DNA from: Tyto alba
Lineage: Eukaryota > Chordata > Aves > Strigiformes > Tytonidae
Assembly (NCBI RefSeq): GCF_018691265.1
Contig: NW_024881321.1
Location: 26,571,698 to 26,635,697, forward strand
Reading direction: 5' to 3'
Length of the DNA stretch: 64,000 nucleotides
The position numbers and the translations under genes were made by a program. Within the stretch, counting starts at the first letter, position 1. Each line of letters starts with the position of its first letter. Shown piece by piece: positions 25,701 through 39,200 of the stretch. The notes below the pieces were generated by a model, which did no database searches, was not told the DNA's origin, and saw nothing but the letters and a program-made list of their open reading frames with translations.

Positions 25701-27804
25701 TCAGAGATTTCATGGAATTTCAATGTTTTTTGATTTACGGACAGATGTATTTTGAGATATAAAAGTAAAAAATAAAAACATTTAAGATTACTATTATTTT
25801 ATGGAATGTTAATTTTATTTTATTATAATTATGCCAATTTTATTTAATAAAATGTTAGACTACTTTTTCTATTCTGCAGAAATTGCCATCATTATTTTGA
25901 GGAAAAACATAAATAAAGAGAGAAATTTATAAAAAAGTGATCGGACAAATTAAGTAGCTGTTTGGTTTTTATTCCAATTTCTGTATCTAGAAACATCTAT
26001 GTCTTTCAGAGTGTTCTATGTTGCTGCACTATCTGCTCGCTCTTGTTTTGCTGTCTTGCAGTGAAGTAATCATACAGGACTGAAATCCTATATATAAGCT
26101 CGCTATCATGGGACTTATTGTAGACTGCAAATAACACCAGTTAAGATCAGTTTTGTGAGAGGAACAAAAGGCAGCTTATTTAAGTATCATATAAACATAG
26201 CATCTTCCCATTTTCAGGATGTGTGAGGCTCTCTAGGCAAATAAGCATTTCCAAGTTGAACACTGACAACTTACAAAATAAATATTTCTGTAATTTAACA
26301 CAGTATCAGCTGAAAGCTCATGATTTCATATGAAAATAATTCCTATTACTTCTAGGCTAATTCATGCAAATAGGTATTAGTCTGTAGATTCCGTTTGAAC
26401 AGGCCTTTTTAATAATTTCAGCTTTATTGACTAGGTTTTGACTGGAAAGAGTCACTAAGAGAATATTTTTTTCCTCTCAAATGAATGCAAGTAATTCATA
26501 TAATATTACTTCATTTCATCCATTGAAAGACCCATACTAATCTCAGTTTTATGACCATGTACAACTGACATGCTGAGACTAGTCCTATTAATTTCAATTT
26601 GTGTTATTTACAGCACAACTAAAGTATGAGTAAATAAATGCAGTCACAATTTTGTTTACACATAAATTCACTTACAAGTTTAATTCAAAAGTTTTATTCT
26701 ATAAAATCTTCCCATCTACAGCTGTTTCCAGGAAACATATATGAACATGACTGAGAGACATAAGGAGACAGGTCAATACCGAACAAGCAGTTTGATTAAA
26801 TGATTTAAAAAACAATACATGCACTTTGTGTTCCTCATGCATTTTCCCAGCTTTTATACTGTAAGCATCCAACAAAACTCATAATTCAATCCAATATTTT
26901 AAAACATTTTTGCTATAGTTACCTTTCTTCTTGTTGTATGTTTCTGTTCTTCAGCTATTGGCAGCTCTTCAACTATTACAAACAATTTTTGTTTAAATGA
27001 GTGATCTGAATTTTTAATTCTAACTCCAACTACTGTTCTTACAAGATATTGTTATTGCACCTATAGTGAGAGACTTAGGGTGTCATTCAGGAGCTGCGTA
27101 AGACACTGATGTATTTCTTAAAAGAGAAAAGCTTTAAAAATCTAAGGCATTCAATAGCAGGAACAATCTGTATTTTTTAAGTAGGATGTCACACATTTTT
27201 ATATTATCAATATTTCTGTACAGGATCAACCAGGTGAAGAGCAAAGGAAATGAGACAAAGTATGCCAAATAACTCTGATAATTGGCTGAAACAGCAAAGA
27301 AAATATAAAAAAACCATAACACAGTAAAGTAAAGCAGTTTTAAAAGTATAATGTATTTTAAATTGCCCCCTAATTTGCCATTCCCTTTTCTAAAGAAGAC
27401 ATTTACAACTACCCAGATCCCCAGCTAAGAAACAAATTGAATGCTCATTGCAGAAGTCTTTAGCTAGGAAGAAAAACTGATATTAATGTCTAAGTTAAAA
27501 AATAATGGGCTTCAAAAATTACAAAATATATCTGCAGAGGTCAACAAAAGTTGCTAAATATCTTTATACAGCATGTTTTATTTCTGTTCAGTAAATTTTT
27601 ATTCTGTCATTATCTAGTCCATATAATTACAGATATCATAACTTTATATAGAATTACATGTTATCATATAACTTAAACGTTTTTATATATACATTTAAAA
27701 AAAAAAAAACTTTTCAGTCCATGCTTTGACTAGTTTTCTTTAATTATCTCTAGAGAAAGGAAATATATTCTCCCTCATTAAACTTTTTTCCCCCAAACAA
27801 TTTC
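22704..27804. other. AT-rich non-coding stretch, no gene recognised
   Basis: Contains a T25 run at 22861-22885 and a short (AAAT)n at about 23088-23102. The longest open frames are below 100 codons and show no domain. No mobile element could be assigned. Confidence 0.5.
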
Positions 27805-28083
27805 AGAGGCACCACTGTTTGCATGAAAAGGCCGCGGCCGCTGTGCCAGGCCGCTGAAGATCCTTTACCTGATTTTCCATTAGACAAACGAAAACTGCTG
27901 CCTCAGCACTGTGGGCAGGGCAGAGGGTGCCCAGTCGTGATTGGCTCAGGTCCCCGCAGCACCTGGCACTTGGCTGTTGCCATGGCTGCTCACTGCCCGC
28001 CCCCCGGATGCTCTCACACAGCCATTTTCATTGCAGGGGAGTGGTTGGATGTACAGGATTTTAACCTGCCCTGGCCCTGCTGA
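27805..28083. other. Isolated GC/CpG-rich block of unknown identity
   Basis: The base composition changes sharply from the AT-rich surroundings. The block holds several CpGs, a GCGGCCGC site near 27833-27841, and C/G-rich sequence to about 28080. It is preceded by a TTTTTTCCCCCAAACAATTTCAG-like pyrimidine stretch that resembles a splice acceptor. The best plus frame is 86 codons (27823-28083) with no recognisable domain. On its right it meets a CR1 fragment, but the CR1 reading does not continue into it. It could be part of another retroelement, a retrocopy, or an exon of a non-coding transcript. Confidence 0.45.
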
Positions 28084-28400
28084 ACAGCTGCACAGGCATG
28101 GTTTGGCCTTGGTAAAGCCTTATGGGCTGTTCCTCATAATTTCTTGTCCTTCATGGGCCTGGGCGAGGTTTCCCAGGGAATTTAGCCCATAACCTTTCCA
28201 GGAATTTTGTTGAGGCTGGTGGCCTCCTTCTCTCCCCTGTCATAAAAAGGAGTGTGAGTGATGTCTGCCTTTTTCCAGTCACCAGAGACCTCCTCCAGCT
28301 ACTTGTTACCCTTGAAGACAATGACAGCCACCTTGCAATGGCAGCCAGGTCCCTCATCACCCTCAGGTCTTTCCCCTCCAGTCCACTGGTTTGATGTAAA
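28084..28400 (-). mobile_element. Internal CR1 LINE fragment (reverse transcriptase), minus strand
   Basis: Three collinear minus-strand peptides in different frames match the CR1 reverse transcriptase in order: EVSGDWKKADIT (28292 to 28258), KIPGKVMG (about 28213 to 28187) and GFTKAKPCL (about 28120 to 28094). An LRVMRDLA-like stretch further upstream fits the preceding block. Several frameshifts separate them. Neither the 3' terminus nor the 5' end of the LINE is present, so this is an internal fragment. It is more decayed than the copy at 20.7-22.7 kb. Edges are approximate. Confidence 0.8.
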
Positions 28401-31400
28401 GTCCCATAACTGGATCACCTTCCACTGTGGGCAACCATGCTTTAAAATATCTGGTAACACCATAGCTATGAAAAAACAAAACATTATTTTGTGTGATCTA
28501 TTCTGTCTTCTCTCTGCAGCAACACCTGTTAAAAGATCAGGGCAATCAGATCTCCAGATAATTTGGGGTTTGCAATTCTACTTAAAGACCCTGTGACTGG
28601 CAGGTAGGAAACCTGAGAATAATAAAAAAAAAAAAAAAAAAAAAACTAAGGACAACAAATACTTCTGACTAAGTAAGCAGTCCAGTCATTCAAGCACCTT
28701 ATACTGAAGTGAAAAATAGAAAACAGAAACTTGATTTCCAAGCTTAGATTTCTGGTTTACAAGACCCAGTAACCACAGAGGTCATATCTGAGCTATCTGG
28801 GAATGTGTATTAGAAGCCCCTGATGCCTTGTATTGATCACTGCTCTAATATTATAAAGTTCTCCTTTATTAAAACCTCCTAAAAGTTCAGAAGCCATTTC
28901 TGATTCTGCAGGAACAAAGTCCTATCAAAAACTATTTCCAAGCTAAAAAAAAAAAAAAAAAAAGTACAAAAGCTTGATTTCCCTCTATTTTTCCTGCACT
29001 GGATAGTAAAGGTGAAAGAAAAGCCTCTCTTTTGTCTGGCTGCTATTACAAAGTCTTTTACAGTATGTCAGTCTTGATGAAAACCTTTTATGCAGAAATA
29101 TTTTGTGGAAAAGTGCAAAAGAAAATCCTTTTTCTCATCTTTCAAGATTAAACATGGGTTTGAACTAGAATTAAAAATGGAGATAACTTAGCAATAGACA
29201 TCATTAAACTCTTTATTTCAGCATTAGACACTGTGGTCTATAGGTTTCAATACAGCAGGAATTCCTGACATGTTTTGTCCAATCTTCAGAGGTACTGCAA
29301 AAGCAAAACCAGTGTTTCAGAAAGTTCCGTTTTGTTCTGTGAATGAGCTCTTTCTGGTAACTAAGGAACACGTGAACAGAACACAACACAATTAAATTCA
29401 GTGCATTGTATGTCATGGCTAATTAAAAAAAAATCTAATAATATGCAGAAAAGAAGAAGGATTGGTAAGGAAAGATTGGTAAGGAAAGATTTTTGTCCCA
29501 CACGTTATATTTTTAATGTACTTTTGGAATAAAAGCATCAGTAACAATTTGGACATCTGCACATTTGTCAGTACCTCAGCTCATTTCAAAGATCTCCTCA
29601 CTTCCAGAATGATGCAATCTATGAGAAATCTCTATTTTACATTTATACTTTTTAAGGAGCTGCACTAAAATGTATGTACTTATGTAATAATTTATTATAT
29701 TTTATATAGAATCTGCATAATATATTAAAGGAAGCTGAATGCTTTTAAATCATACGTAACCCAGCAATGCATTCATTTATAGACCAATTTTGTAAGAAAG
29801 TGACATTACATACATACTCTGTCTTTTAGCTATATACTTGATTTTTAAAGTATTTATCCATCTAAATGCCAAGGATACTTAGCTTGATTGTATATCTCAG
29901 TGTATTTCAGATATCAAAATTTATGTCTCACAGTAACTCTACTGGTAGGTTTTTCATTCTGCACATTTGTTAGGTTGGAAAATAAAGTTGATTTAGTTCA
30001 GACAAACAGAACATCTCAAATTGGACTTTGAAGATAAATTAATATCAAAAGGTTTTGTGCATCTCATAGCTTTCTAAGGGATGTTTCCAGCCTCCAGACT
30101 CTTTTCTATACACAGTCCTCTTTACATCTGACACATCATCTCTGACATTTCTTGAGGTGGTTCAGCATCAGCAGCACATTCCTATAAGAACTGTTATCAT
30201 TTTCATCAACTTCAGAGGTAAGCCTGCATTTACTCACCCATCTGTCACAATGGGGTGTTACGCCCAGCCTTCCAAAAGGCTTGATTCAGCAAACTCTTGA
30301 ATCACACTCATAACTGAAATATGCATCAATTCCAACTCTGGAGCTTGGGTTTTATTTTAAGTTTTCCCAATTATTATTTTCTTGTTGAAATACATTTTTA
30401 GGAAAAAACAACAAAAACAACAAAAAAAAGTAAAATAAAAGTCAGAGCTGCCTGAAAAGGAGATCAACCTGAATGTATTGTCATTTTTTTGCTACAGACC
30501 AAACTGATATTGCTCAAGGTTTTTTTCTTCTTTACCTTATTTCTTTTCATTTTTGGACTATAGTTTCAGAAGAATAAAATGTGGATAATAAAGATAAGAA
30601 GAAAAGAATCAGGGAAGAGAAAAAAAAAGGAAAACAAAGAAGAACAGACCTTTGAGTCTTTTTCTGAAAAGACACTGAGTACAGGTGAAAACCGAGACAT
30701 AGTCAGAAACATAATCATGATGCCAGAGGAGACTGAAAAATCCCAAACCATATTTACTGTTGATCTTATTGAACACTAATGCGAGCAGTTGCATCAGCAT
30801 TAAGTAGATTTTCCACAGTATGCATCATTCTCAGTGTCAAGCATTTATAAGATTGAATCCTGAAATTTCAATTCCAAAATTCAGTTGCAATTTCACCTTA
30901 CTGACCTGGTCTGCAGCCACATTTTGGAAATGGCATTATGAAGCAACCACTTATTGCAATATTCAGTGTATAAATAGCACAGTAGTAGGTGAACTAAAAA
31001 TGCAGTGGAGAGACACTGTGTCAGTCCTGGATTAGACTGTAAAGGGATTGTGATTAATAAGGAATGATGACTATTTTTACTGTCTGACACAACATATAGT
31101 GGAAGCAACTCACTGAAAATTTTCTGTAAGATTTCTAATTGTCTCATCTCCAAAGAGTTTAAATTTTGAAAAATGCAGAGCATAGATACATAGTACATCA
31201 TAAATCATTTCTGCTTTGTCTATTCATTAAAAATGAATAAAACCTCAAATAACTATAAATATGGACGTCAATGAAAAAAAAATTCAGCAGATTCTTAACT
31301 TCTTTATGTTTCTACAAGATACAAGAAATGTGAAGCACTGAAGAATAATTCCCCAGTTCAAGGTCTGAACTGAAGAACCCTCTAAAATTTGACCGTTACT

Positions 31401-32445
31401 CATGAAAAGGTATTGTATTTGAAAGCCTGAAACATTTGTTGAATTTGACAGGTATTGTGGATGAACCCCAATAAACATTGAAATACATCATTGTGCCATG
31501 ATATGGAAGTAACTGAACTTTTTATCTTCTTAAATCAAAGGCTGTCAATTTGAATTCCACTTCTTTACTTTATCAAACTACATTGTTTATGTGTCAAACT
31601 CCCAATCAACAAAACACTAAAGAAGAAAACAGGAACAGTGTTTAATCTTACTATAAACATTATGTCTTTTCATATGCATTTTCACTTTTAATTCTTCACT
31701 ATTCTACCCTTTACAGTAAAATAAATTCAGCTCTGTTTCAGAATTTTCTAATATTTTTGGACAAAATTTCTCCATTTATTCAAACTAAAAATATTCTTTA
31801 AAGGATCAGCTCTTAAAGGTCTCTCTCTTTTAAAAGAATCAAAGTACTGAAATTATATCAGTTTTACTTCTGATGTATTCTATGACATTTAATTTTCTGA
31901 TAAAAAAATAATTTTTTGTTTCAAAAATTAATTTGTTTTTGAACAAAAAAAAAATACGAAACTAAAGAAAATTTTTAAATCGTAATGACATAAAATAATG
32001 ATTGCAACCGCTTTTTGTTTCAGAGGTTTATCAACAATTTGAGATTTTGATGTTCCATCCTTCATGTTGCCCATGACAACATGCCACCACCATGTTGTGG
32101 TAATAACCACGGCTGGGTGAGAGAAGGCGGCTGAGTTCAGCTAGAGGATTTGACATTGAAAATGTGATCCATTCACCTGAACACAAATATCTAATAGATT
32201 CCAGTGGGTCTTGTATGCTCATACATCCCTATATAGGAGTACTTCTGCAGATAGCACACATATTCAGTATCAGACTATAAAAATGAAGCAGGGAGTGATG
32301 TGAAACAGTTATCATTATCTTGGTCATCTTGTAAAGGAATGTTATTCACTGAAGGACCTGAAACTGAAGTTTCTGCAAGTGAGGGGATTCCTCAGCCACC
32401 TGCACGAATGCAGCAGGGTAGCACCACATGGTAAGTAGTCCAAGC
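28401..32445. other. AT-rich non-coding stretch, no gene recognised
   Basis: A-runs at 28624-28646 and 28945-28963. A perfect two-copy tandem of a 14-mer (GATTGGTAAGGAAA) lies at 29460-29487. No exon, RNA gene or mobile element could be assigned. Confidence 0.5.
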
Positions 32446-33273
32446 ATAACTGTTCAGACTTGCTGAATTCAGCAGCTGATCCACTTGGATGCTGCAGCTC
32501 CCTGTCCCCAGGTCCAACCACTAGTGAGGCTGAGCATCAGTTCTCAAGAAGCATGAAGGGATGGACACAAACACATACAAAATTCACACACACGTGGCCA
32601 GTCACTTGGGTGGAAAATGGTGCCTTCACCTGGATTCCCTGGTCTTCCCAGTTGCTGGCACTTGAGACTAAGAGCTCCCATGGTTTTTGTCTCACTCACC
32701 TCTTATACACTTGTTGGCTAATCCATCTTGAAGTTGGCTCGTGTTCACACACACGCAATCAGAATAGAGAACATACCCATACAGATCATAGTTAAAAATA
32801 TGATTTTATGAGAATGTGGGCTAGACTGCAGTGTTGAAGCGCAGGGTGTAGATGACCTGTTCACACTTATACCTTTTATCTCCATTCCTCTCTGTTTTCC
32901 CAGGCTCGTTCCATCCCTTTCCCTGTCTTTAGTCCTTCCAATAATAGTTCTACAATAAGCCTTGTACGTTCTAACAGTCTCCTGAATTCCGCAATAAGTT
33001 TTAGACAGTCCTAAAATGCTCTTTCCCTTGTGTCCCATAATTAATCCTATATCCCTCTTCAGCAATACACCCATTCACTTCACAAGGCATTTGAGGAGGA
33101 AGCTTCTTTCCTTGACTTATCGTGGGGGATGAGCACCCTGATGCTGGGCTCACTGTTCTTCTTGGACAGATCTGGGACAAGCAGATGGACTCCTGCACTC
33201 ATGGAGTTACTGGGGTCCTTGGCCTGTCGTTCCTTTGCTCCTCACCAGGCCTTAGTGGCTGTGGTGATATAAC
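32446..33273 (-). mobile_element. Probable decayed endogenous-retrovirus LTR, minus strand
   Basis: A richer-complexity block inside AT-rich DNA. Read on the minus strand it has a promoter-like GATAAAAGG (plus-strand 32872-32880), a purine-rich upstream segment, and a downstream segment with CATAAAATC and a GT-rich part that I recall from bird retroviral LTRs. A possible 5-bp direct repeat ATAAC lies at 32446-32450 and 33269-33273, giving an 818-bp body at 32451-33268. The body begins TG on the left but ends AT, not CA, on the right, so the boundary is tentative. No retroviral protein remnant is visible. The identification rests on memory and general structure. Confidence 0.45.
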
Positions 33274-36200
33274 AACTTAACACACTCCAAGTAGTATTCA
33301 AAATACTAAAAATTAAAAGATTATTTGGTCATATTGGAAGTACAGGGCACTTAGCATGTGAGCAATATGCTTGGGAGGCTTGGGAGACAGAAGGTCAGCA
33401 AGGGCTAGCACTTTAGCTGTGAGCTAAGAGACATTCCCCTGAAGAAATGGATAGCTCATTTTAAAAAGGGTCTAAGAGTTGAAGTAAGGTACTCTGAACC
33501 AAATGGCTCAGGGAGTGAGGATGGCTCCCTGGAGCACATGATGAAGGCAGCAGAGGTTGTCACATCTGTGACAACTGTCTGGAAGGAGCCACTTACCTCC
33601 CCTTGCCCCAGTCCTCTGTCTGAAAAATGGGAACAATAATACTGCCCTATCTTAAAGTCTGGAAAAATGCATAACATTTGACAGATACTCAGAAATCATG
33701 CCACTATGGTAACAAAAGGAGAAAGCATTTCCAATGGTGAACAGTGTTTCCTTCTCCAGGTTGTAAAGGCTATTTAGGTCTTGTACATCAAGCCATTAGA
33801 AGTCCCATGTCTCCTTCTCTGTCTGCATGTTTGGTTCCCATCTGAAGATCATCATAGGACAGTGTACTTTCTCCATTATTATTTAAATATACAGTTGGTA
33901 TATATATGACTAATGACAGTGTCAAAGGATTTGGAACTGGGAAGCACTCCCCACACCAAGAACTTATGATGTGCTTTTCAGGAACTTAAAACTCTCTTGT
34001 ACATGCTGTAAGTAATCATATGACTGTTTAAAGATATTTTTTGGAGAAAGTGACAGCTGTAATAAGGTTGGGCTCCACAACTTTTCTCTTTTTTTTTTTT
34101 TTTTTTTTTTCTCCCAGTTAGTAAAAGAGAAAGTATAGGAGGCAAGATAATCTTTCTTTAAACCACAACCTAGTGACACCAACACTTTCAAAGGAATGAT
34201 AATTGTGATGTGTACCGTGAATACATAGACTTGTTTAAATGACTCACTTTCTGGCATGCTGAAAAAATTATTTCCTGTCAAGAAAGATCAAATAACTTGT
34301 TACAGAGTGTTATAGAAGACAAATATAACAAATTGCCCTGTGAAGTAACATATCAGGGAGTTCCTCTGCCCACAGCAGTTAGAAAGGCACAGCAGGAAGC
34401 CAGGAAGCAAGTACCTGTTTTCAGGACAAAACCCATTTTCTTTGTATAACTAAATGATTAAATTAAGTAATTATAATTATGCCATTAAAAAAATATCATG
34501 TTAGCAGTGTCTATTTCACACATACTACACTGAGATATATGAGAAACAGCTAATGTCTAGGCTAATATAACATATGCCAACTCAGTGAGATAAAAGTTCC
34601 TTCTTTGCATCTCATAGAAGTACCGTGTATTGTGACATCTGAAAGAAAAATAATAAATTAAAATAGTCACAAATTTTCATGTAGAATTTTTCAATTTAAA
34701 AAGTCATGATTTATTGAAACAATCTCTTAGTAAAAGAATGTCACTAAATTTTCTGTGTAAAAATAAATGTATAAATGTTAGAGCTTTAATAGCTTTTTAA
34801 GATCTATTTTCTGTTCTTCAAAGGAAAAAGAATTTTCACATTAAAATATAAATACATTTATAAAATGACAAATAAAAGCCAAAACTCAGATGAAATGTTC
34901 TAGAAATTACTGCAGCAGAATGTTTTGATTAATCTTTACATATGTTTTTATTTCTTGCATTTTCATTAAGTTATATTTCCCATATATTCAGTGTTTCTTT
35001 CCAACTCAGAAAGAAGCAATTTAATTGCTTAAAAATGGGAAACTAATGCCATTATAGATGCTTTAATGTTTTTTCTGATAGTTTCATGGGCTAGTGCGTT
35101 TGACCAAGGATCATGGCAAGTGAAGGGCAGCAGGTGGGTACCACAAAGAGCTCTGCATATTTATATTTAGGCAAGTGAATCATGCATTTTGTGACCCTTG
35201 AAGCCAAAACTATTTGATGAACATATGTAAACATATCATCACACTCAACTGTGCCACTTCTTTTGACTTTTGTTTGCTTCCTGTCAAGTGAAAAGCTCCA
35301 CTCTCTAGTCTAATGCGAAATAAACAAGGGAATTTTCAAAATGATAACCTACTTCTACTCTGATCTTATAAGTTACAAGAATGTTTCAGCTGTTTCTTTG
35401 TTTTTAATAAGTTAATTTTATTGTTCCCAGGTTTTGATGGGTAGAACTTGCAAATGGAAACTCTAACAACTCACAGTATTATTCTTTATCAAATAAGAGT
35501 GTAAACATGAATTAAGAAGAAAAAATAAGCTAAACTCATCTGAAGAGTGCTGCTCTGATTTTATATGTCATATCTATCCATAATTTTATATTATTAAATA
35601 CAAAATTTGAATACACAAGGAAATCAGCTATTAAACCTTCAACTGGTGTTTATAGGGAGAAAAAGCAGTAGAAATATTTGTATTAAATCAAGTAAAAAAA
35701 AAAATCTGACATTTTTGTGTTTAGTAGTTAGTGATCTGATCCTTGGTTCATAAACCATATTTTTCTTATGAGTATCTGAAACTATTTTTTTTTTTTAATT
35801 ATGCTTACATTCTTGTTTGCGACAAATCAAAATTGCCTGAGACCAGTACTCACATTTCAGCCATAGCAAAGTAGAACATAACACAAATACAACATAAACT
35901 GTAGAAACTTGTTTTCATTTTATCATTAAAGCTACTTTGTTTCTAGTAGCTTATCTTTTTAAGGTTTTATCTAAACCTAATTCTAAACATATTATTTCTT
36001 TCTTCTTGGATATATGCATGTCTCAAACGCAGACACAGATACAGATATATTCCTCAGTAAAATATTTATAGGCAGTGCAATTAGAAAGAGTTAAAACAGT
36101 ATCCCCAGAGTATCTGGCTCACTCAGGAGAATAACACAGTTGCAGAGAACAGCATTATAGTCCCTTAGAGATAGAGAAAGTACGAAAACTGTGAACAAAA

Positions 36201-39200
36201 TGTGAAGAATTTGTTAATTTTTTTCTCACTCCTTGGAAAAATTAAACTAATTTTTGGAACATCTTTTTTTCTTTTCTTGAACAGTTTAAGGAGATCCAGT
36301 GAATTATTCACTAAAAAATTGTTTCTTCCAGATTTGTTTCAGTCAAATTAATGATTGCTCTGAACCAAAATCCCATAACTTAATATATATTTACTTCCAT
36401 TTTACGTAGATTTGCAACTTGACAACAGGATTTCTACCCTCCATCATGGTCCAACCCACAGTTCTGTATCTCAATTCTTACCAGCTCCGGACAAATGAGG
36501 ACACAGCACAACTTTGTAGCACTAACTCCCTTTGCAAACTTTATAATAGTGATATATTCAGAGATCTTCACTAGTTGAATTAACAAGAAAAAGAAACATG
36601 AATTTTCCAAACAACCTTTTCTGTAAATATAGTCCCTTTTCTAGTCAGAAGAATATAGTTTCAATCCTACTAGTATTTGTGACAGGTTTTACATGCTAAT
36701 GAATATAATGAAAAATCCAACCTGTGAATGATAAAAGGGTAAATGCTTGACAATGTGCACAGTTATGTCTGTAATGAAAAACAAATGCTCCTAAAAATGC
36801 ACTGCAAGCGGACTAACTTGTTGAAGGGCTTGAAGGTCAGTTTGAGACAAGGGACTTGGTAAGTGGAATAAGTCATATTGCTCACAGAGCTGCCCTGCCA
36901 TACAAAACATTTGCTTCCAGAACTGACTCAAAGACACTTCCTTTCCAACACAATGCACTCTTGATTTGTCAGGAATGTGACACAGTCTATTAAAAGTGGA
37001 TGCTGGTAAGCGTCTTCACAGAGTAAATTCTGCTGAGCAGCCTGCAGACGTGTCACATTTTGTTAAAGCTGCTACCCTGTCCTCACGTCTCATTATGTGT
37101 CAACAACTATACTGGAGAGTATCAGTTAATTAAATTAATGCTGAAAATTAAACAAAACCTGAGATGACTGCATGACAATGCAACAATACATCTGCCCACT
37201 TTAGAACATGTTACAAAATAAAAGTACAATTCTCATTATTTCAATTGGTTTCATTACATTACAGTTGTTTTTGATGTACTTGCAAATCACTTTAAATGGC
37301 TGCAGAAGGAAAGTATTACTTCTGTTGTTTGATTTACACAAACATGTCTGAATTTACTATTCTCCTATCTCTCCCTTACATTACTCTGTCTTTTTAGCCT
37401 CCTCTTATGACTTGTTAGGCAAGGATTTCTTCCAGTGTTTGCCTTCTTGAACTTGTTTATCCTGGCTTGAATAACCTGTGTCTAAAATGCATTGGAACTC
37501 ACAGGCACTCTTCACAATATATAATAGATAATGACAGATAGCAACTGAGAAAATAATGCAAAATACAAGAATTAGGGGTCCACCATACATTTCTAGTGAT
37601 ACTAACTTTGTTTTACCTGAATAGTCTACATGGATGTTATGGAGTTTTTCATTCTTGAAAGAAGTATCTGTCACTGAGGTATCTGCTGGATCATATCTAA
37701 GACAACATTCATGCTATCTTTACTAAGTAACGCCAGAGCATTATTAGAGTTCCTGAACAAAGTGGCATTCATCAGTGATAGCTACTCTTTGGAGCATTTA
37801 GGCAAGGATGTGTTCTCTGGCATCTCTACTACAACGGTGGGATCCTGGAGGAGTATAAGGGAGACCACTTGGTTTCACAAAATGGGTTGGTTTGTAGTCT
37901 TCCTAAATGACAATTCCTACTGCTCTTGAAGAAAAACACAGGGCAAGATGAACTGTTAATTTGACCTGGGGGGAGATTTATTGTGTTCTTGTGTCAAATC
38001 CAAATCCCCCCGGATAATTTCCTCTTTCCTCTACCCTACCCTCCATTTGGAAGCTTATATGGGAAGGAAAAGACAAGCATACAGAAGTTTCTTCTTGAAA
38101 GCTCAGCACTCAACTACTAAGTAGAAGAAATTAACAAGAGGGATCTTGACTTCACCGCCTGATGCCTAAAGAACTCCATCATCCATGGCTGTGGACTTCT
38201 GGATTATGTTTCCTGTTTTGTGTTTTACATTTAAGAGTCATTGATTTCAAAAAACCTGTAGTAGTATAGAGGACTGATTCCCATCTTGGTTTCCTAGCCA
38301 CTAGGATATTTAATAATGCTTTAGGCCTTTAGCTCTAAAGAGAGGCAATGAACTATTCTGGGACTGTTGTTAAATAAAAATATAGATTCTTCAGATTTTA
38401 AACTTGGATTCTACATGGCTCAGTCCTACAGAGATAATTTATGATAGTCATAATCTTTGTTATCATCATGCAATTCATTCCATTTTCCCCTTAGCTCAAC
38501 ACTCATGATTATGACTTTTATAAAGTAATTTCAGTCAATATTTTACAGGACCTTGATTCACAAAGGCATACAGGGATGGGGAAGAAGATATAATGTATCA
38601 CATAAAAAAATCGAGATATATTTTTCTTGGTATTGTTTAGCTCACTTCCTTTTCTACTCAGTCAAGATATAAATTCTGCTGGATTTTTTTTCTATGTATC
38701 AAGTAATATGGAAGGGAAGTCATTTCACAGTGTACAACATTTTCACCTGTTGTTTTGCATGTAATGAATACAGTTATGCACATCTGGCATTTATTTAGGT
38801 TACTTACATGTTAGATTGTACATTCTTGAATAATTCATTACGCTCCTTACACTCATGTAGACAAATTAGGATAGGTAAGGGAGTCTGGGAGACATGAAAC
38901 TGTCAAGTAGTTACTATCACCTGAGTAGAGGTTATGAAACAAATCTGAACCTCTAGTAAACTAAATATGTAAAAATGGTGCAGAAATACAAGTTCTTTCC
39001 TATAAAAGCTATACATTGAGGAAATCACGATATGAAACTTTCAGGATGCATTTCTGTTAACAGGAAGGTAATAAGAGATTAAAAGATGACACTACAGAAA
39101 CATTACACTATAATTGCTAGACCAGTGCCTCACAACCACAGCCTTTTTTTAATCAGAAATTAATCTACTCTTCTAAAAATACAAACGTTATCTTGTGCAA

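Noticed and set aside
27780..27805. Pyrimidine stretch ending in CAG as a real splice acceptor
   Set aside because: The following frames close quickly or carry no recognisable domain. Without transcript data it is only a motif match.
37405..37674. 89-codon minus frame with one transmembrane-like segment
   Set aside because: I considered a decayed exon or retrocopy because the peptide looks plausible, but the frame closes at a stop shortly upstream, the start is GTG, neighbouring frames do not extend it, and no family was recognised.
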